Of a stretch of DNA of 64,000 nt, positions 8,831 to 15,973 are shown piece by piece (position 1 is the first letter of the stretch; every line of letters begins with the position of its first letter). The stretch is from Microbacterium sp. UFMG61. GTDB lineage: Bacteria; Actinomycetota; Actinomycetes; Actinomycetales; Microbacteriaceae. The position numbers and the translations under genes were made by a program. The notes beneath the pieces are model-generated. The model searched no databases. It saw only the letters and a program-made list of their open reading frames with translations, and was not told the origin of the DNA. The stretch is taken from positions 186,001-250,000 of the forward strand of contig NZ_JACAFP010000006.1 in NCBI RefSeq assembly GCF_015354505.1, given 5' to 3'.

Positions 8831-8957
8831 CTGGGCACTTCCGCGTGATACCGCCATTTTACCGCGTGCTGGTGCGGATTTAGCGGGACCGTGTTAAGGT
8901 CACTGGGAACCGCAAGAAGCCACAACCGGACACAAGATATTGCCCGTTATTGCCCAG
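8831..8957. promoter_or_regulatory. Left arm-type integrase sites (TTGCCCAG-like)
   Basis: TTGCCCG (8940-8946) and TTGCCCAG (8950-8957) repeat 10 bp apart just before the integrase start; an inverted copy (CTGGGCA) is at 8831-8837. The same motif clusters at the other end of the element (25032-25063). Paired arms outside the core are expected for a lambda-type integrase. That the integrase binds them is inferred. Confidence 0.55.
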
Positions 8958-8968
8958 GAAGGCCCCAT

Positions 8969-10132
8969 ATGGTGACCAACAAGAGGAAGCGACGCGAGTC
9001 CTTCGGCGCTATCCGACAGCGCTCCTCAGGCCGCTACCAGGCTTCCTATGTCGGCCCCGATGGTGAACGGCACAACGCACCACAGACGTTCGACGGCATC
9101 ACCGACGCCCGCGGCTGGCTCGCCGTGCAGCAAGCCCGCATCATCGATGGCACCTGGTCGGAGTTCGATACGGCTCGAGCAGAACAGTCCGGCAAAGGTC
9201 GCGGGCTGACGTTCGCCGATTACGCCGCCGACTGGGTATCGACTCGGACCAATCGCCACGGTGACCACCTGCGTCCCCGCACTATCGCGGAGTACCGGCG
9301 CCTGATCGCTGGGCCGCTGTTGCCATTTGCTGACGCTCGTCTGACCGCGATCACTCCGGATCAGGTCCGCGCCTGGTACTCGTCGATGATCGAGGCCGGC
9401 ACGAAGACGCAAGCTGCGCGTGCATACGAGCTCCTGAAGTCGATCCTGTCGACCGCCACGCTCGACGGGCGGATCAAGGTCAATCCATGCCAGATCCGCG
9501 GTGGCGCCTCAGCGAGTACAGGAAAGAAGGTCGAGCCTCCTACTGCCGCCGAGCTGCAGACGATGATCGACGCGATCGCTCCACGTTTCCAGGCGGCGGT
9601 CACACTGGCAGCCTGGGCGGGCCTCCGCTACGGCGAGCTCACGGAGCTGCGCAGACGGGATCTCGAGCTGGTCGAGAACGGAGACGGTACGCGCTCGATC
9701 GTCGTGAATGTGTCCCGCGCGGTCGTCCATGTACCCAGAATTGGCTTCATCGTTGGACCCACAAAGTCGGAGGCAGGGGTTAGATCCGTCGTGCTCCCCC
9801 CACATGTGAATGGGCTAGTTGAGAAGCACCTCAGTGAGAACGTTGGACGCTCCGCGGACAGCCTCCTCTTCCCCTCCGCGGGCGGTAGCGGCCACCTGGC
9901 ACAGTCGGCCTTCTACAAGCATTGGAACCCGGCGCGGCACGCAGCGGAGCGAGGCGACATGCCGTGGCACGCGCTGCGTCACTACGGAGCCACAAGAGCG
10001 GCCCTGGCCGGCGCGACGCTCAAAGAGCTGCAGGCGCGGCTCGGACACTCCACGGTAGCTGCTGCCATGCGCTACCAGCACACCGCTGGACGCGATGAAG
10101 AACTCGCGAGGCGCATGAGCGAACTCGCGTAG
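8969..10132 (+). CDS. int: Tyrosine site-specific integrase
   Basis: The 387-residue protein has an N-terminal arm-binding part (G-A-I-R-Q-R-S-S-G-R-Y-Q-A-S-Y), a SAM-like core-binding domain (about 80-170) and the catalytic domain. Catalytic residues are Arg220 (A-G-L-R-Y-G-E-L), Lys in G-P-T-K-S-E-A-G, His334/Arg337 (W-H-A-L-R-H-Y-G-A-T), His360 (L-G-H-S) and Tyr369. I chose the ATG at 8969 as the sequence upstream lacks family similarity and holds arm sites. It lies next to attL, the usual place for the integrase that inserts the element into the tRNA gene. Confidence 0.95.
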   Translation: MVTNKRKRRESFGAIRQRSSGRYQASYVGPDGERHNAPQTFDGITDARGWLAVQQARIIDGTWSEFDTARAEQSGKGRGLTFADYAADWVSTRTNRHGDHLRPRTIAEYRRLIAGPLLPFADARLTAITPDQVRAWYSSMIEAGTKTQAARAYELLKSILSTATLDGRIKVNPCQIRGGASASTGKKVEPPTAAELQTMIDAIAPRFQAAVTLAAWAGLRYGELTELRRRDLELVENGDGTRSIVVNVSRAVVHVPRIGFIVGPTKSEAGVRSVVLPPHVNGLVEKHLSENVGRSADSLLFPSAGGSGHLAQSAFYKHWNPARHAAERGDMPWHALRHYGATRAALAGATLKELQARLGHSTVAAAMRYQHTAGRDEELARRMSELA

Positions 10133-10218
10133 CACGGGGCGCTGCACCCGCAGTGCCCCAGGAAGCCCCCGCCGAGGTGCAACTCGGCGAGGGCTAGGTC
10201 AGACAACTAGGAGCTGAA

Positions 10219-10647
10219 ATGACCAAGACAACTATGTCACCCTCAAGGCCCGAAGAAGTCACGGTGAAGGATCTGGTGATCGCAGCCGGGCGCATGGGCT
10301 GCTCTCCCAGCGTCGTCGCACCGCCCGCTTGGGCTACCAAGACAGAGATCGACGAAGACGAGATCAATCTGTCGGTCCTCCACCGGACTGAATTCAGGAA
10401 CGGTAAGGTTTACGTCGGTATCGAGAACCTCATCCGGAAAATCGACTACGGAACTGACGCCACCCTGTGGTGGGACTCGTACGATGTCAAAGGGGCCAGC
10501 GAGGTCAAGATCTTCTCTGTGATGATCGACGACATCCCGGCGGTCATCTCAGCGTTGCAGGCAGCGCACGACGTCGCTCGAACTCCCTCGCGGGAGGTTC
10601 GGCGGAGCGCGGAGGTCGAAGAGATGCTGCGGGAGCGCGAGTCATGA
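10219..10647 (+). CDS. Hypothetical element protein, 142 aa
   Basis: I do not recognise this protein. It is a soluble-looking 142-residue chain with a mixed alpha/beta pattern, a central W-W-D-S-Y segment and a charged C-terminal helix (about 110-142). AGGAG lies 6 nt before the ATG. Its stop overlaps the next start as ATGA, so translation of the two is probably coupled. It begins the early operon just after the integrase. Confidence 0.75.
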   Translation: MTKTTMSPSRPEEVTVKDLVIAAGRMGCSPSVVAPPAWATKTEIDEDEINLSVLHRTEFRNGKVYVGIENLIRKIDYGTDATLWWDSYDVKGASEVKIFSVMIDDIPAVISALQAAHDVARTPSREVRRSAEVEEMLRERES

Positions 10648-11300
10648 ACGCATCGGCAGCGCTCGTCGAGAACATTCAGTGGGCATTCGGTCGCCTCGCA
10701 GAACTGCCGCGCAATGAATGGTGGGGACTCGAGGAAGGCGAACCGCTATATCACCCCATCCCCGAGCGATTGGTCCGCACGATCCCCGGCCACACCAAGT
10801 CGGTCATGGAAGTCACCACGCTGTGGGAGGTTTACGCCCCGGACGGCAGGCTCGTGTCCGATTCGCGAGCAGCCATGAAGAACCAGATCCGCTGCTACGA
10901 CGTGCTCGCGCACGAGAATGCCATCGGCAAGATGCGCAACGGCAACCTCGCGATCAACCGCGGGAAGTACGTCGTCACGGCAATCGACGGCGACGATGTG
11001 CACTTTACGCGGAAGGACATTTGGCTGGAGGAGTTTCCCTCTTCCGACCGATGCGCCGAGCTCAAACCGGCATGGGCGACGAGGGTCGACCTGCAGCTCG
11101 CTCCCCGGTTCGCCCGTTTCGAAACGTACGACCCCGAGGGCTTTTTCTACACGCGGCAAGTCGAGCTTTCCACCGGCTCCTACCAGGAACGCGTCAGTCT
11201 GAACGCCGACTGCACGGTGGAGCAACTGCGGCAGAAAGCAAGCGCGCTTTTCGCGTGGGCCGACCGAATCGAAGCGGAGACCGGCAATGTCGATTCCTGA
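10644..11300 (+). CDS. Hypothetical element protein, 218 aa
   Basis: I do not recognise this protein. The 218 residues show no membrane segment or signal; the region around 60-130 alternates strands and charged turns and the C terminus (about 185-215) is a likely helix. The ATG at 10644 overlaps the previous stop by four bases, and the 3' end overlaps the next gene by 14 bases, which places it in a tightly coupled early operon. Confidence 0.75.
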   Translation: MNASAALVENIQWAFGRLAELPRNEWWGLEEGEPLYHPIPERLVRTIPGHTKSVMEVTTLWEVYAPDGRLVSDSRAAMKNQIRCYDVLAHENAIGKMRNGNLAINRGKYVVTAIDGDDVHFTRKDIWLEEFPSSDRCAELKPAWATRVDLQLAPRFARFETYDPEGFFYTRQVELSTGSYQERVSLNADCTVEQLRQKASALFAWADRIEAETGNVDS

Positions 11301-11469
11301 GGGCTTCGTCGGCATGGACGCCTCTGGGCGATCCGCCCGAGAGATCGCGGTCGCGCTGGGTGTTTCGGCTCGAACCGTCACGAGGTGGCGGAGGGCGATG
11401 GGTCGGTCGCGGGGTGGACGTAAGTACCCGACCCCGCCCTCCGTGCTTCAAGCGCACACGAAATGCTGA
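11287..11469 (+). CDS. Small helix-turn-helix protein, 60 aa
   Basis: The 60 residues contain one homeodomain-like/Hin-like HTH (about 15-38): S-A-R-E-I-A-V-A-L-G-V-S-A-R-T-V-T-R-W-R, followed by a basic tail. It overlaps both neighbours by a few bases. It is probably a DNA-binding regulator of the element. The next gene is also a 60-residue HTH protein. Confidence 0.75.
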   Translation: MSIPEGFVGMDASGRSAREIAVALGVSARTVTRWRRAMGRSRGGRKYPTPPSVLQAHTKC

Positions 11470-11645
11470 TGGACGGGGCGTCCCGCACCGAAACAGCCCG
11501 TTCGCTGGGAATCTCGGTAGACGTCCTGAAGAGGCACTTTCCCGAGCTCTCCTGGACGTCCGAGGAGTGCCTCGACTATGGACGCATGTTGCGACACTCA
11601 GCGGTAGACCTGGGCACGGGATCACATCGGCAGGTTGCAGCATGA
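11463..11645 (+). CDS. Second small helix-turn-helix protein, 60 aa
   Basis: The protein has a compact HTH (about 8-27: S-R-T-E-T-A-R-S-L-G-I-S-V-D-V-L-K-R-H-F) followed by a short tail with W-T-S-E-E. The start overlaps the previous stop, and its own stop overlaps the next ATG (ATGA). It is similar in size and helix pattern to the preceding protein, so the pair may be a split or duplicated regulator. Confidence 0.65.
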   Translation: MLMDGASRTETARSLGISVDVLKRHFPELSWTSEECLDYGRMLRHSAVDLGTGSHRQVAA

Positions 11646-11755
11646 GCACTATGAAGATCGCGAGCTCATGTGATCGCGAGGCACCGATAGATGAATGCCT
11701 GCGAGCCGCAGTGGCGCACCCAGAGAACAAAAACCGCGGAGCCGCTACCGCATGA
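11642..11755 (+). CDS. Small coupled ORF, 37 aa
   Basis: A 37-residue ORF begins with ATGA overlapping the preceding stop. No motif is recognised. I include it because it continues an unbroken chain of overlapping genes; it ends just before a strong hairpin, which would end the operon. It may be a non-functional tail. Confidence 0.4.
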   Translation: MSTMKIASSCDREAPIDECLRAAVAHPENKNRGAATA

Positions 11756-11760
11756 GCCAG

Positions 11761-11791
11761 GGTGCCCCTCTCCGGGTCAGGGCGGGGCACC
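11761..11791 (+). terminator. Hairpin ending the early operon
   Basis: GGTGCCCC (11761-11768) pairs perfectly with GGGGCACC (11784-11791), six bases after the last early stop codon. No T-run follows, so it may need help to terminate. Confidence 0.6.
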
Positions 11792-11851
11792 CTGCCGATA
11801 GCGAAAAGAAGTTTGAGACAACGAGGTGCGAGCTAATAGGATCGCTCTCGC

Positions 11852-11892
11852 AGAGGTGACGTGTGCCCAAACCGGGCACCGCGCCTCTTTTT
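11852..11892 (+). terminator. Hairpin unit 1 with T-run
   Basis: Outer stem AGAGG/CCTCT (11852-11856 and 11884-11888) and inner stem GTGCCC/GGGCAC (11863-11868 and 11874-11879) are followed by TTTTT. The promoter-like TTGAGA-18-TAGGAT lies about 10 bp upstream of the hairpin. Confidence 0.7.
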
Positions 11893-11957
11893 CGTTCACG
11901 GGCGGCACCCAAAATCTGGCATATCTGGCGTGCCAAGTGATAGGCTCGTGCCTGCCT

Positions 11958-11994
11958 AGGTGACGTGCGCCCAGTTTGGGATGCGTCACCTTTT
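11958..11994 (+). terminator. Hairpin unit 2 with T-run
   Basis: AGGTGACG (11958-11965) pairs with CGTCACCT (11984-11991); an inner CCCA/TGGG stem adds stability; TTTT follows. The left arm repeats the block seen in unit 1. A TAGGCT hexamer is 11 bp upstream. Confidence 0.7.
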
Positions 11995-12074
11995 GCGTAC
12001 TAGCGAGAATCCTGCAAAACCCGCAACCTTCTCTGGTAGCATCAACATGTGCGAGAGAAGTGTCTCCCGCCACC

Positions 12075-12102
12075 GAAGCCCTAGGTCAGATCCTGGGGCT
12101 TC
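12075..12102 (+). terminator. Hairpin unit 3
   Basis: GAAGCCC (12075-12081) pairs with GGGCTTC (12096-12102), with AGG/CCT continuing the stem, followed by TTCTC. A TAGCAT hexamer lies 32 bp upstream. Confidence 0.6.
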
Positions 12103-12123
12103 TTCTCGTTAACAACCAGCCCT

Positions 12124-12149
12124 GGCCCTCATCCGGTCGGGGCCTTTCT
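12124..12149 (+). terminator. Hairpin unit 4 with T-rich tail
   Basis: GGCCC (12124-12128) pairs with GGGCC (12140-12144) and is followed by TTTCTATTT. A near-palindrome GTCCAC-TC-GTGGAC follows at 12164-12177. Confidence 0.5.
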
Positions 12150-12211
12150 ATTTGGCCCAGGCTGTCCACTCGTGGACCTCCCAGGCCCCCACAACTGAAC
12201 ACACAACCCAT

Positions 12212-12225
12212 GCCCCTGACGGGGC
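12212..12225 (+). terminator. Short GCCCC/GGGGC hairpin
   Basis: GCCCC-TGAC-GGGGC forms a compact stem-loop followed by GCTTCT; a second small stem TCCCC/GGGGA lies at 12244-12258. Confidence 0.4.
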
Positions 12226-12272
12226 GCTTCTAGAAATGGAGCTTCCCCGTCCTGGGGAGGACTCTGCCATCC

Positions 12273-12297
12273 AGGCGTGACTTCGGTCACGCCTTTT
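12273..12297 (+). terminator. Stable UUCG-loop terminator before the excisionase-like gene
   Basis: AGGCGTGAC (12273-12281) pairs perfectly with GTCACGCCT (12286-12294) around a TTCG tetraloop, with TTTT directly after. It is a textbook factor-independent terminator only 19 bp upstream of the next start codon, so either the downstream gene has its own very short promoter or the hairpin works as a regulated attenuator. Confidence 0.75.
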
Positions 12298-12315
12298 GTC
12301 GTTAAGGAGCGACTG

Positions 12316-12501
12316 ATGAACGAATCCAGTTGGGGCACCATGGAGGACGCCGCCCTGCACCTCGGAGTGAGCAGCAAGACAATCCGCCGTCGCATTGCGG
12401 ACGGATCTATCCGGGCGAAGAAGTTTGGACCGCGGCTCGTGCGCGTGGACATGCACAGCCTTGAACAGTCCGGCCGCGCCATGAATTGGACTGGCGCTTG
12501 A
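12316..12501 (+). CDS. Excisionase-like HTH protein, 61 aa
   Basis: The 61-residue protein has a MerR/Xis-type winged HTH: M-E-D-A-A-L-H-L-G-V-S-S-K-T-I-R-R-R-I-A (about 9-28), then D-G-S-I-R-A-K-K-F-G-P-R-L-V-R-V, the usual beta-wing. AAGGAG sits 6 nt before the ATG. This size and fold suits an excisionase or a phage repressor/activator. It follows the hairpin-rich region directly, so its expression may depend on passing the UUCG terminator. Confidence 0.75.
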   Translation: MNESSWGTMEDAALHLGVSSKTIRRRIADGSIRAKKFGPRLVRVDMHSLEQSGRAMNWTGA

Positions 12502-12530
12502 ACGACAAGAGCCTCCCGGAGGAGGCCCTT

Positions 12531-12839
12531 GTGAATTCTGCTGTGGGGGCGGGATTCGTATCCAAGACTACGATCCGAGACCTCTGCCATGGGGTTATCA
12601 CCGATCAGCTTCCGCCGCACCGCCTACCCGCTCCCCTGGCCGACCTTTGGCGAGAAGGATTCGTCGAAGGCGCCACTCAAGTGCGAGCGGAGATGCTTCG
12701 CCAGATCCAGCGCCTCGAGCACGACGTGAATCACTGGTACATCGCCGCGAACTACTCCCCCGCCGAGATAGCCGAGATGCGCCGGAAAGCGTCCTACCTG
12801 CAAGCCAACATCGACTGGGAGACAGGGGTGGTCGCATGA
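12531..12839 (+). CDS. Hypothetical element protein, 102 aa
   Basis: I do not recognise this protein. The GTG at 12531 is chosen because a strong GGAGGAGG lies 5 nt upstream. The C-terminal half (about 45-100) is helical and charged. Its stop overlaps the ATG of the RepA-like gene (ATGA), so it is the first gene of a coupled replication operon. Confidence 0.7.
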   Translation: MNSAVGAGFVSKTTIRDLCHGVITDQLPPHRLPAPLADLWREGFVEGATQVRAEMLRQIQRLEHDVNHWYIAANYSPAEIAEMRRKASYLQANIDWETGVVA

Positions 12840-14038
12840 GTCGGGAACTCCTGAGAACATCTCTCGCCTCCGTTGAGATCGAGCGGCAGGGCTGGCTAGT
12901 TCGGGACCAGATCCCGCTCGACGTCATCACGATCCTCGCCGGAATGGCAGGGATCGCGAAGTCCACGATCCTCGCCTGGTACGTCGCCGGACTTACGCAG
13001 GGAACGCTCCACGGCGACTTCTATGGCACCCCTGTACCCGTAGCGATAATCGCTGGGGAAGACGACATCTCTCGCATGCTCGTGCCGCGGCTGAAGGTAG
13101 CCGGCGCCAACCTCGAGCTCGTGACGGCACTCAGCGGCGTGCACGTTGTGGAAGAAGGCGAAGACTGGATCACCTCTCCCAACCTGGCCGACGACCTGGC
13201 GGCGATCCGAACAGCTCTCGTAGAAACGGGCGCGCGCCTGCTGATCATCGACCCGATCATCAGCCTGATGCGCGGAGACTCCCATCGACTCGAGGACGTG
13301 CGTCGAAACCTAGACCCACTCGCATCCATGGCTGCGGAACTCGACATCGCGATCGTTTGCGTTGCGCACTTCAACAAGGGCGGCGGGCAGGCGAGCGACA
13401 AGGTATCCGGCTCACACGCCTTCCGTGACATCGCACGGTCGATGCTGCTGCTGGCTGTGGACGACGAGACGGACAACCGCATTCTGTCTGTAGAGAAATC
13501 GAATTACTCCCCCGTTAAGCCGTCCATCGCGTTTCACGTGGAGTCAGTCGACGTGCCGACACGAACGGGTGACACGACCACAGTAGGTATGGCCGTCATG
13601 CTTGGGGACTCGACGTTGACAGTGCAAGACATCCTCAATCGAGATGTCTCTGTGCTTGGCGAGCGATCGTCTGAGCTCATCGACTACGTCAACCGTCAGC
13701 CTGAGGGTGTGCGGGCTGAGGACGTTGCAGCGGCGCTGGATATTCCCGTCAACCAAGCGCGGACCTACCTCAGCAGAGCGGCATCCGGGGGCCGCATCAA
13801 TCGAGCCGAGCGAGGCATCTACGTCGCCCTTCGCAACACCAACGCAACATCCCCCGACCCTGTTGGGAGTGTTGCAAGTGTTGCAAACCTCTCTCCTCTC
13901 GCCCCATTTGCCACACACGCAACAGTCGCAACGGCACCTGGTTCTGTTGCGAACGGTGTTGCGGGCACCGAGGACTACTGCGAACACGGGGTAACTACCG
14001 GGGCGCGATGCTCACGATGCGGAGGGGTCGCAGCATGA
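12836..14038 (+). CDS. RepA-like AAA/RecA-fold ATPase with winged helix and zinc-ribbon tail
   Basis: The 400-residue protein has a RecA-type ATPase domain (about 20-230): a Walker A motif read as G-M-A-G-I-A-K-S-T, Walker B L-L-I-I-D-P, and V-A-H-F-N-K. A winged-helix region follows (about 280-340; L-I-D-Y-V-N-R...A-E-D-V-A-A-A-L-D-I), then a low-complexity linker and a C-terminal zinc ribbon (C-E-H and C-S-R-C). This is the layout of phage/plasmid RepA-like helicases. In Walker A the usual Gly before Lys is Ala. The linker DNA holds clustered GTTGC/GCAAC motifs. Starts and stops overlap both neighbours. Confidence 0.85.
   Translation: MSRELLRTSLASVEIERQGWLVRDQIPLDVITILAGMAGIAKSTILAWYVAGLTQGTLHGDFYGTPVPVAIIAGEDDISRMLVPRLKVAGANLELVTALSGVHVVEEGEDWITSPNLADDLAAIRTALVETGARLLIIDPIISLMRGDSHRLEDVRRNLDPLASMAAELDIAIVCVAHFNKGGGQASDKVSGSHAFRDIARSMLLLAVDDETDNRILSVEKSNYSPVKPSIAFHVESVDVPTRTGDTTTVGMAVMLGDSTLTVQDILNRDVSVLGERSSELIDYVNRQPEGVRAEDVAAALDIPVNQARTYLSRAASGGRINRAERGIYVALRNTNATSPDPVGSVASVANLSPLAPFATHATVATAPGSVANGVAGTEDYCEHGVTTGARCSRCGGVAA
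13833..13962. repeat. Cluster of eight GTTGC/GCAAC motifs inside the RepA-like gene
   Basis: GCAAC occurs at 13833, 13844, 13919 and 13928; GTTGC occurs at 13871, 13880, 13946 and 13958. Copies are often paired 9-12 bp apart, about one helical turn. Random expectation in 130 bp is well below one. They lie in the part encoding the unstructured linker, as the iterons of lambda lie in gene O. This may be the element's replication origin. Confidence 0.5.
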
Positions 14039-14310
14039 CCCGCGCCGGGAGCGGCCACGCCGAGTACCTCGCCCTATCCAAAGCCCTCGACGACGTGACG
14101 CCGGCTTGCAGCAACGACTGGCGTTACATCCAGGACCGTGAAGTGCTCGACCCAGATGACGTCGCAGCCATGCAGCGAGCCTGCCGCGCCTGCCCCGTGC
14201 AGTCCCTCTGCCGCACTTACGGCGACGCGGCTCGGCCGTCCGCCGGCATGTGGGCAGGGAGATTCTGGGGCCGAAAAGAGCGCACCCCGAAGAGCGGCGA
14301 TCAGTCGTGA
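14035..14310 (+). CDS. WhiB-like iron-sulfur protein
   Basis: The 91-residue protein has four cysteines in the WhiB pattern (one in P-A-C-S-N, then C-R-A-C and L-C-R-T) and the G-M-W-A-G turn that replaces the usual G-V-W-G-G, followed by a basic tail. WhiB-like proteins bind a [4Fe-4S] cluster and usually act with the primary sigma factor. Phage-borne members can interfere with host WhiB regulation and septation. It overlaps both neighbours by four bases. Here it probably reprogrammes transcription of the element or host. Confidence 0.85.
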   Translation: MTRAGSGHAEYLALSKALDDVTPACSNDWRYIQDREVLDPDDVAAMQRACRACPVQSLCRTYGDAARPSAGMWAGRFWGRKERTPKSGDQS

Positions 14311-14693
14311 CCCGGCGGGTAGAAAACGCTGTGATTCTCACAGGCTCGGATGCCGCGCTGCTCTACCAAGTAGCGAACATACGGCGCCTGCGAATTGCCG
14401 CTCGAGGCAAGTCAGATCGCCTCTACGCACTACTCACGGACATCACCGAAGCCGCGTTCATCCACGCCGCTTCCGTCGACGGAAAGAACCGGGGGAAACC
14501 CGCGGAATCGGACGAGAGTCAAAGCAACGACATCGTGAGCGTCGAGCACATCGCACGGCGAGCAGGCGTCACCGCAAGAACTGTACGAAACCACATAGGG
14601 CTCGGACTGATCACAGCCGAGAAAGTCAACCGCACCTGGCTGATCACCCGAGAAGCCGCACAGCAATACATCGACGGCCGCACAGCCGCCTAG
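14307..14693 (+). CDS. Helix-turn-helix protein, 128 aa
   Basis: The 128-residue protein has a C-terminal MerR/excisionase-type HTH (about 75-122; V-E-H-I-A-R-R-A-G-V-T-A-R-T-V-R-N-H-I, then a wing with T-W-L-I-T). The N-terminal half is unrecognised. The GTG start overlaps the WhiB stop (GTGA). It is the third HTH-wing protein of the element, and the last gene of the coupled replication operon. Confidence 0.75.
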   Translation: MTRRVENAVILTGSDAALLYQVANIRRLRIAARGKSDRLYALLTDITEAAFIHAASVDGKNRGKPAESDESQSNDIVSVEHIARRAGVTARTVRNHIGLGLITAEKVNRTWLITREAAQQYIDGRTAA

Positions 14694-14713
14694 ACCAAAA
14701 GGGAGAAAGACCA

Positions 14714-15298
14714 GTGGAAATGCAATTCCGGGACAGCGATCGCGTGACCATCCGCGACAGCGACAGCGCTGAGCTCGTCGACGTCGCCACCAAGATCCAG
14801 ACGCTTCGCGAGAAGGCGAAGCATTCGAGCAACGAGCATGGCCGCGCGTTGGACGCCATCAACCGCGACCCCAACCTCAGCGACCAGGGCAAGAGGGAAC
14901 GAGCCGCCGAACTCGAAGCCGCGCGCAAGACCCAGCGCAAGGCAGCGATGGAGCAGGAGAAGCAGATCATCTCTGACAAGATCACGGCACTCGAGCGGCG
15001 ACTCGACGGTTACGTCGGGTACACGAGCGAGAACATCATGGCGTTTCGCGACGCCCAGGACCGCGCCGAGAGCATCAGCGACGGCGACAAAGCCGCGACC
15101 GTCATGGCACGAGCCCTGCGCACTAATGACACGACGCTCGCTCACGCCATCTACCGTCGAGCAGTTGACGCCCGGTGGACTGAAGCGAAGCAGGCATTTG
15201 CCGCGCAGAATCCCGCAGTGGCAAAGCTCGTCAACGACGTTCACAAGCTCGAGGAGCTCCGCGATGCCAGCTTCAACCGCACCGTCGCGTACATGTGA
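14714..15298 (+). CDS. Coiled-coil element protein, 194 aa
   Basis: I do not recognise a family. Residues about 20-110 are highly charged and helical, with heptad-like spacing, and form a probable coiled coil. The GTG at 14714 is preferred because GGGAGAAAG lies about 8 nt upstream; an ATG six bases later is also possible. It sits directly before the scaffold-like gene, where some actinophages have small head-associated proteins; a structural role is conceivable but unproven. A hairpin/T-run separates it from the next gene. Confidence 0.65.
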   Translation: MEMQFRDSDRVTIRDSDSAELVDVATKIQTLREKAKHSSNEHGRALDAINRDPNLSDQGKRERAAELEAARKTQRKAAMEQEKQIISDKITALERRLDGYVGYTSENIMAFRDAQDRAESISDGDKAATVMARALRTNDTTLAHAIYRRAVDARWTEAKQAFAAQNPAVAKLVNDVHKLEELRDASFNRTVAYM

Positions 15299-15389
15299 TC
15301 GAGGGTAAGCAATGGACGTCGAACGAGCAGCTATGCCCCAGGGCGGGGTACCCCTGTGCCCTCTCGCCTCCGGGTCTCTGGGGCTTCCC

Positions 15390-15431
15390 GGCATCCCTCT
15401 CCGGTCTTTTTTTTCCACAGATCCGGATGCC
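15390..15431 (+). terminator. Inverted repeat enclosing an 8-T run
   Basis: GGCATCC (15390-15396) and GGATGCC (15425-15431) are perfect arms around a run of eight T (15407-15414), between the coiled-coil and scaffold-like genes. A GC-rich stem further upstream (about 15339-15362) may serve as the terminator stem for the T-run. Confidence 0.5.
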
Positions 15432-15460
15432 CTCTAACAGCAACAGATAGGAGTTTGAAG

Positions 15461-15949
15461 ATGACTGAAGAGACGAGCGCTGACGAGGTGGAGGCGCCGA
15501 CGCCCGCCACAGTGGCAGCACAGATCGCACCGCGTCGACTAACGCAGGAGCAGATCGATCGTGAAGTGACACGGGCGCTAAGGAACGCCGAGAAGGACAT
15601 CAAACCAGCGGACTACGACGAGGTTCGTGCGCAGGCAGAGCGCGCAACAGAACTCGAGCAGAAGATCGCAGATCTGCAGGGCGAGATCTCTCATGTGCAG
15701 CTCGAGTCCCTGCGGACGTCGGTGGCCGCACGATTCGGAGTCTCCGATGAGGATCGGGCGCTCCTCATGACTGGCGCAGACGAGGCGACCCTCACCCTGC
15801 AGGCGGAACGGCTTGGCGCACCAGCGGTACCGATGCGGAACGTAGCGCCGCGCGAAGGCACGTACAGGCAGACCGGCGACAACCGCTCCGACCGTGAAAT
15901 GAGCTCGTTCGTGAACGAACTCATGGGCAATGACACGTTCTGGGACTGA
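15461..15949 (+). CDS. Phage capsid scaffold-like protein, 162 aa
   Basis: The 162-residue protein has an acidic, Ala/Pro-rich N terminus, a central charged coiled coil (about 30-85) and then a pattern seen in scaffolding proteins of actinobacterial siphophages: A-A-R-F-G-V-S-D-E-D-R-A-L-L-M-T-G, T-L-T-L-Q-A-E-R-L, N-V-A-P-R-E-G-T. AGGAG lies 8 nt before the ATG. In a phage, the major capsid gene would follow; here the next protein does not look like a capsid. Satellites such as SaPIs encode their own scaffold to resize helper capsids, so such a role is worth considering. The family call is from recalled similarity. Confidence 0.55.
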   Translation: MTEETSADEVEAPTPATVAAQIAPRRLTQEQIDREVTRALRNAEKDIKPADYDEVRAQAERATELEQKIADLQGEISHVQLESLRTSVAARFGVSDEDRALLMTGADEATLTLQAERLGAPAVPMRNVAPREGTYRQTGDNRSDREMSSFVNELMGNDTFWD

Positions 15950-15973
15950 ATAACAAGAGAGATGAGAACCACG

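Larger units (their letters stand above)
11756..12315. other. Gene-free region packed with promoter-like and hairpin elements
   Basis: No convincing gene lies in these 560 bp. I count seven inverted repeats, three preceded by a -10-like hexamer: TAGGAT (11837, with TTGAGA 18 bp upstream), TAGGCT (11941) and TAGCAT (12037). Each would start a transcript of about 40-60 nt that is almost entirely terminator hairpin. The first two units are related to each other by a GGTGACGTG(T/C)GCCCA block. Further hairpins follow before the excisionase-like gene. The region could encode small RNAs, act as attenuators, or insulate the early from the middle operon. Confidence 0.6.

Noticed and set aside
11745..12073. 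Overlapping minus-strand open frames in the hairpin region
   Set aside because: Their similar peptides only mirror the repeated hairpin DNA; no ribosome binding sites and no family similarity.
11851..12294. CRISPR array reading of the repeated hairpins
   Set aside because: Units differ in length and sequence, spacers are irregular, and no cas genes are present.
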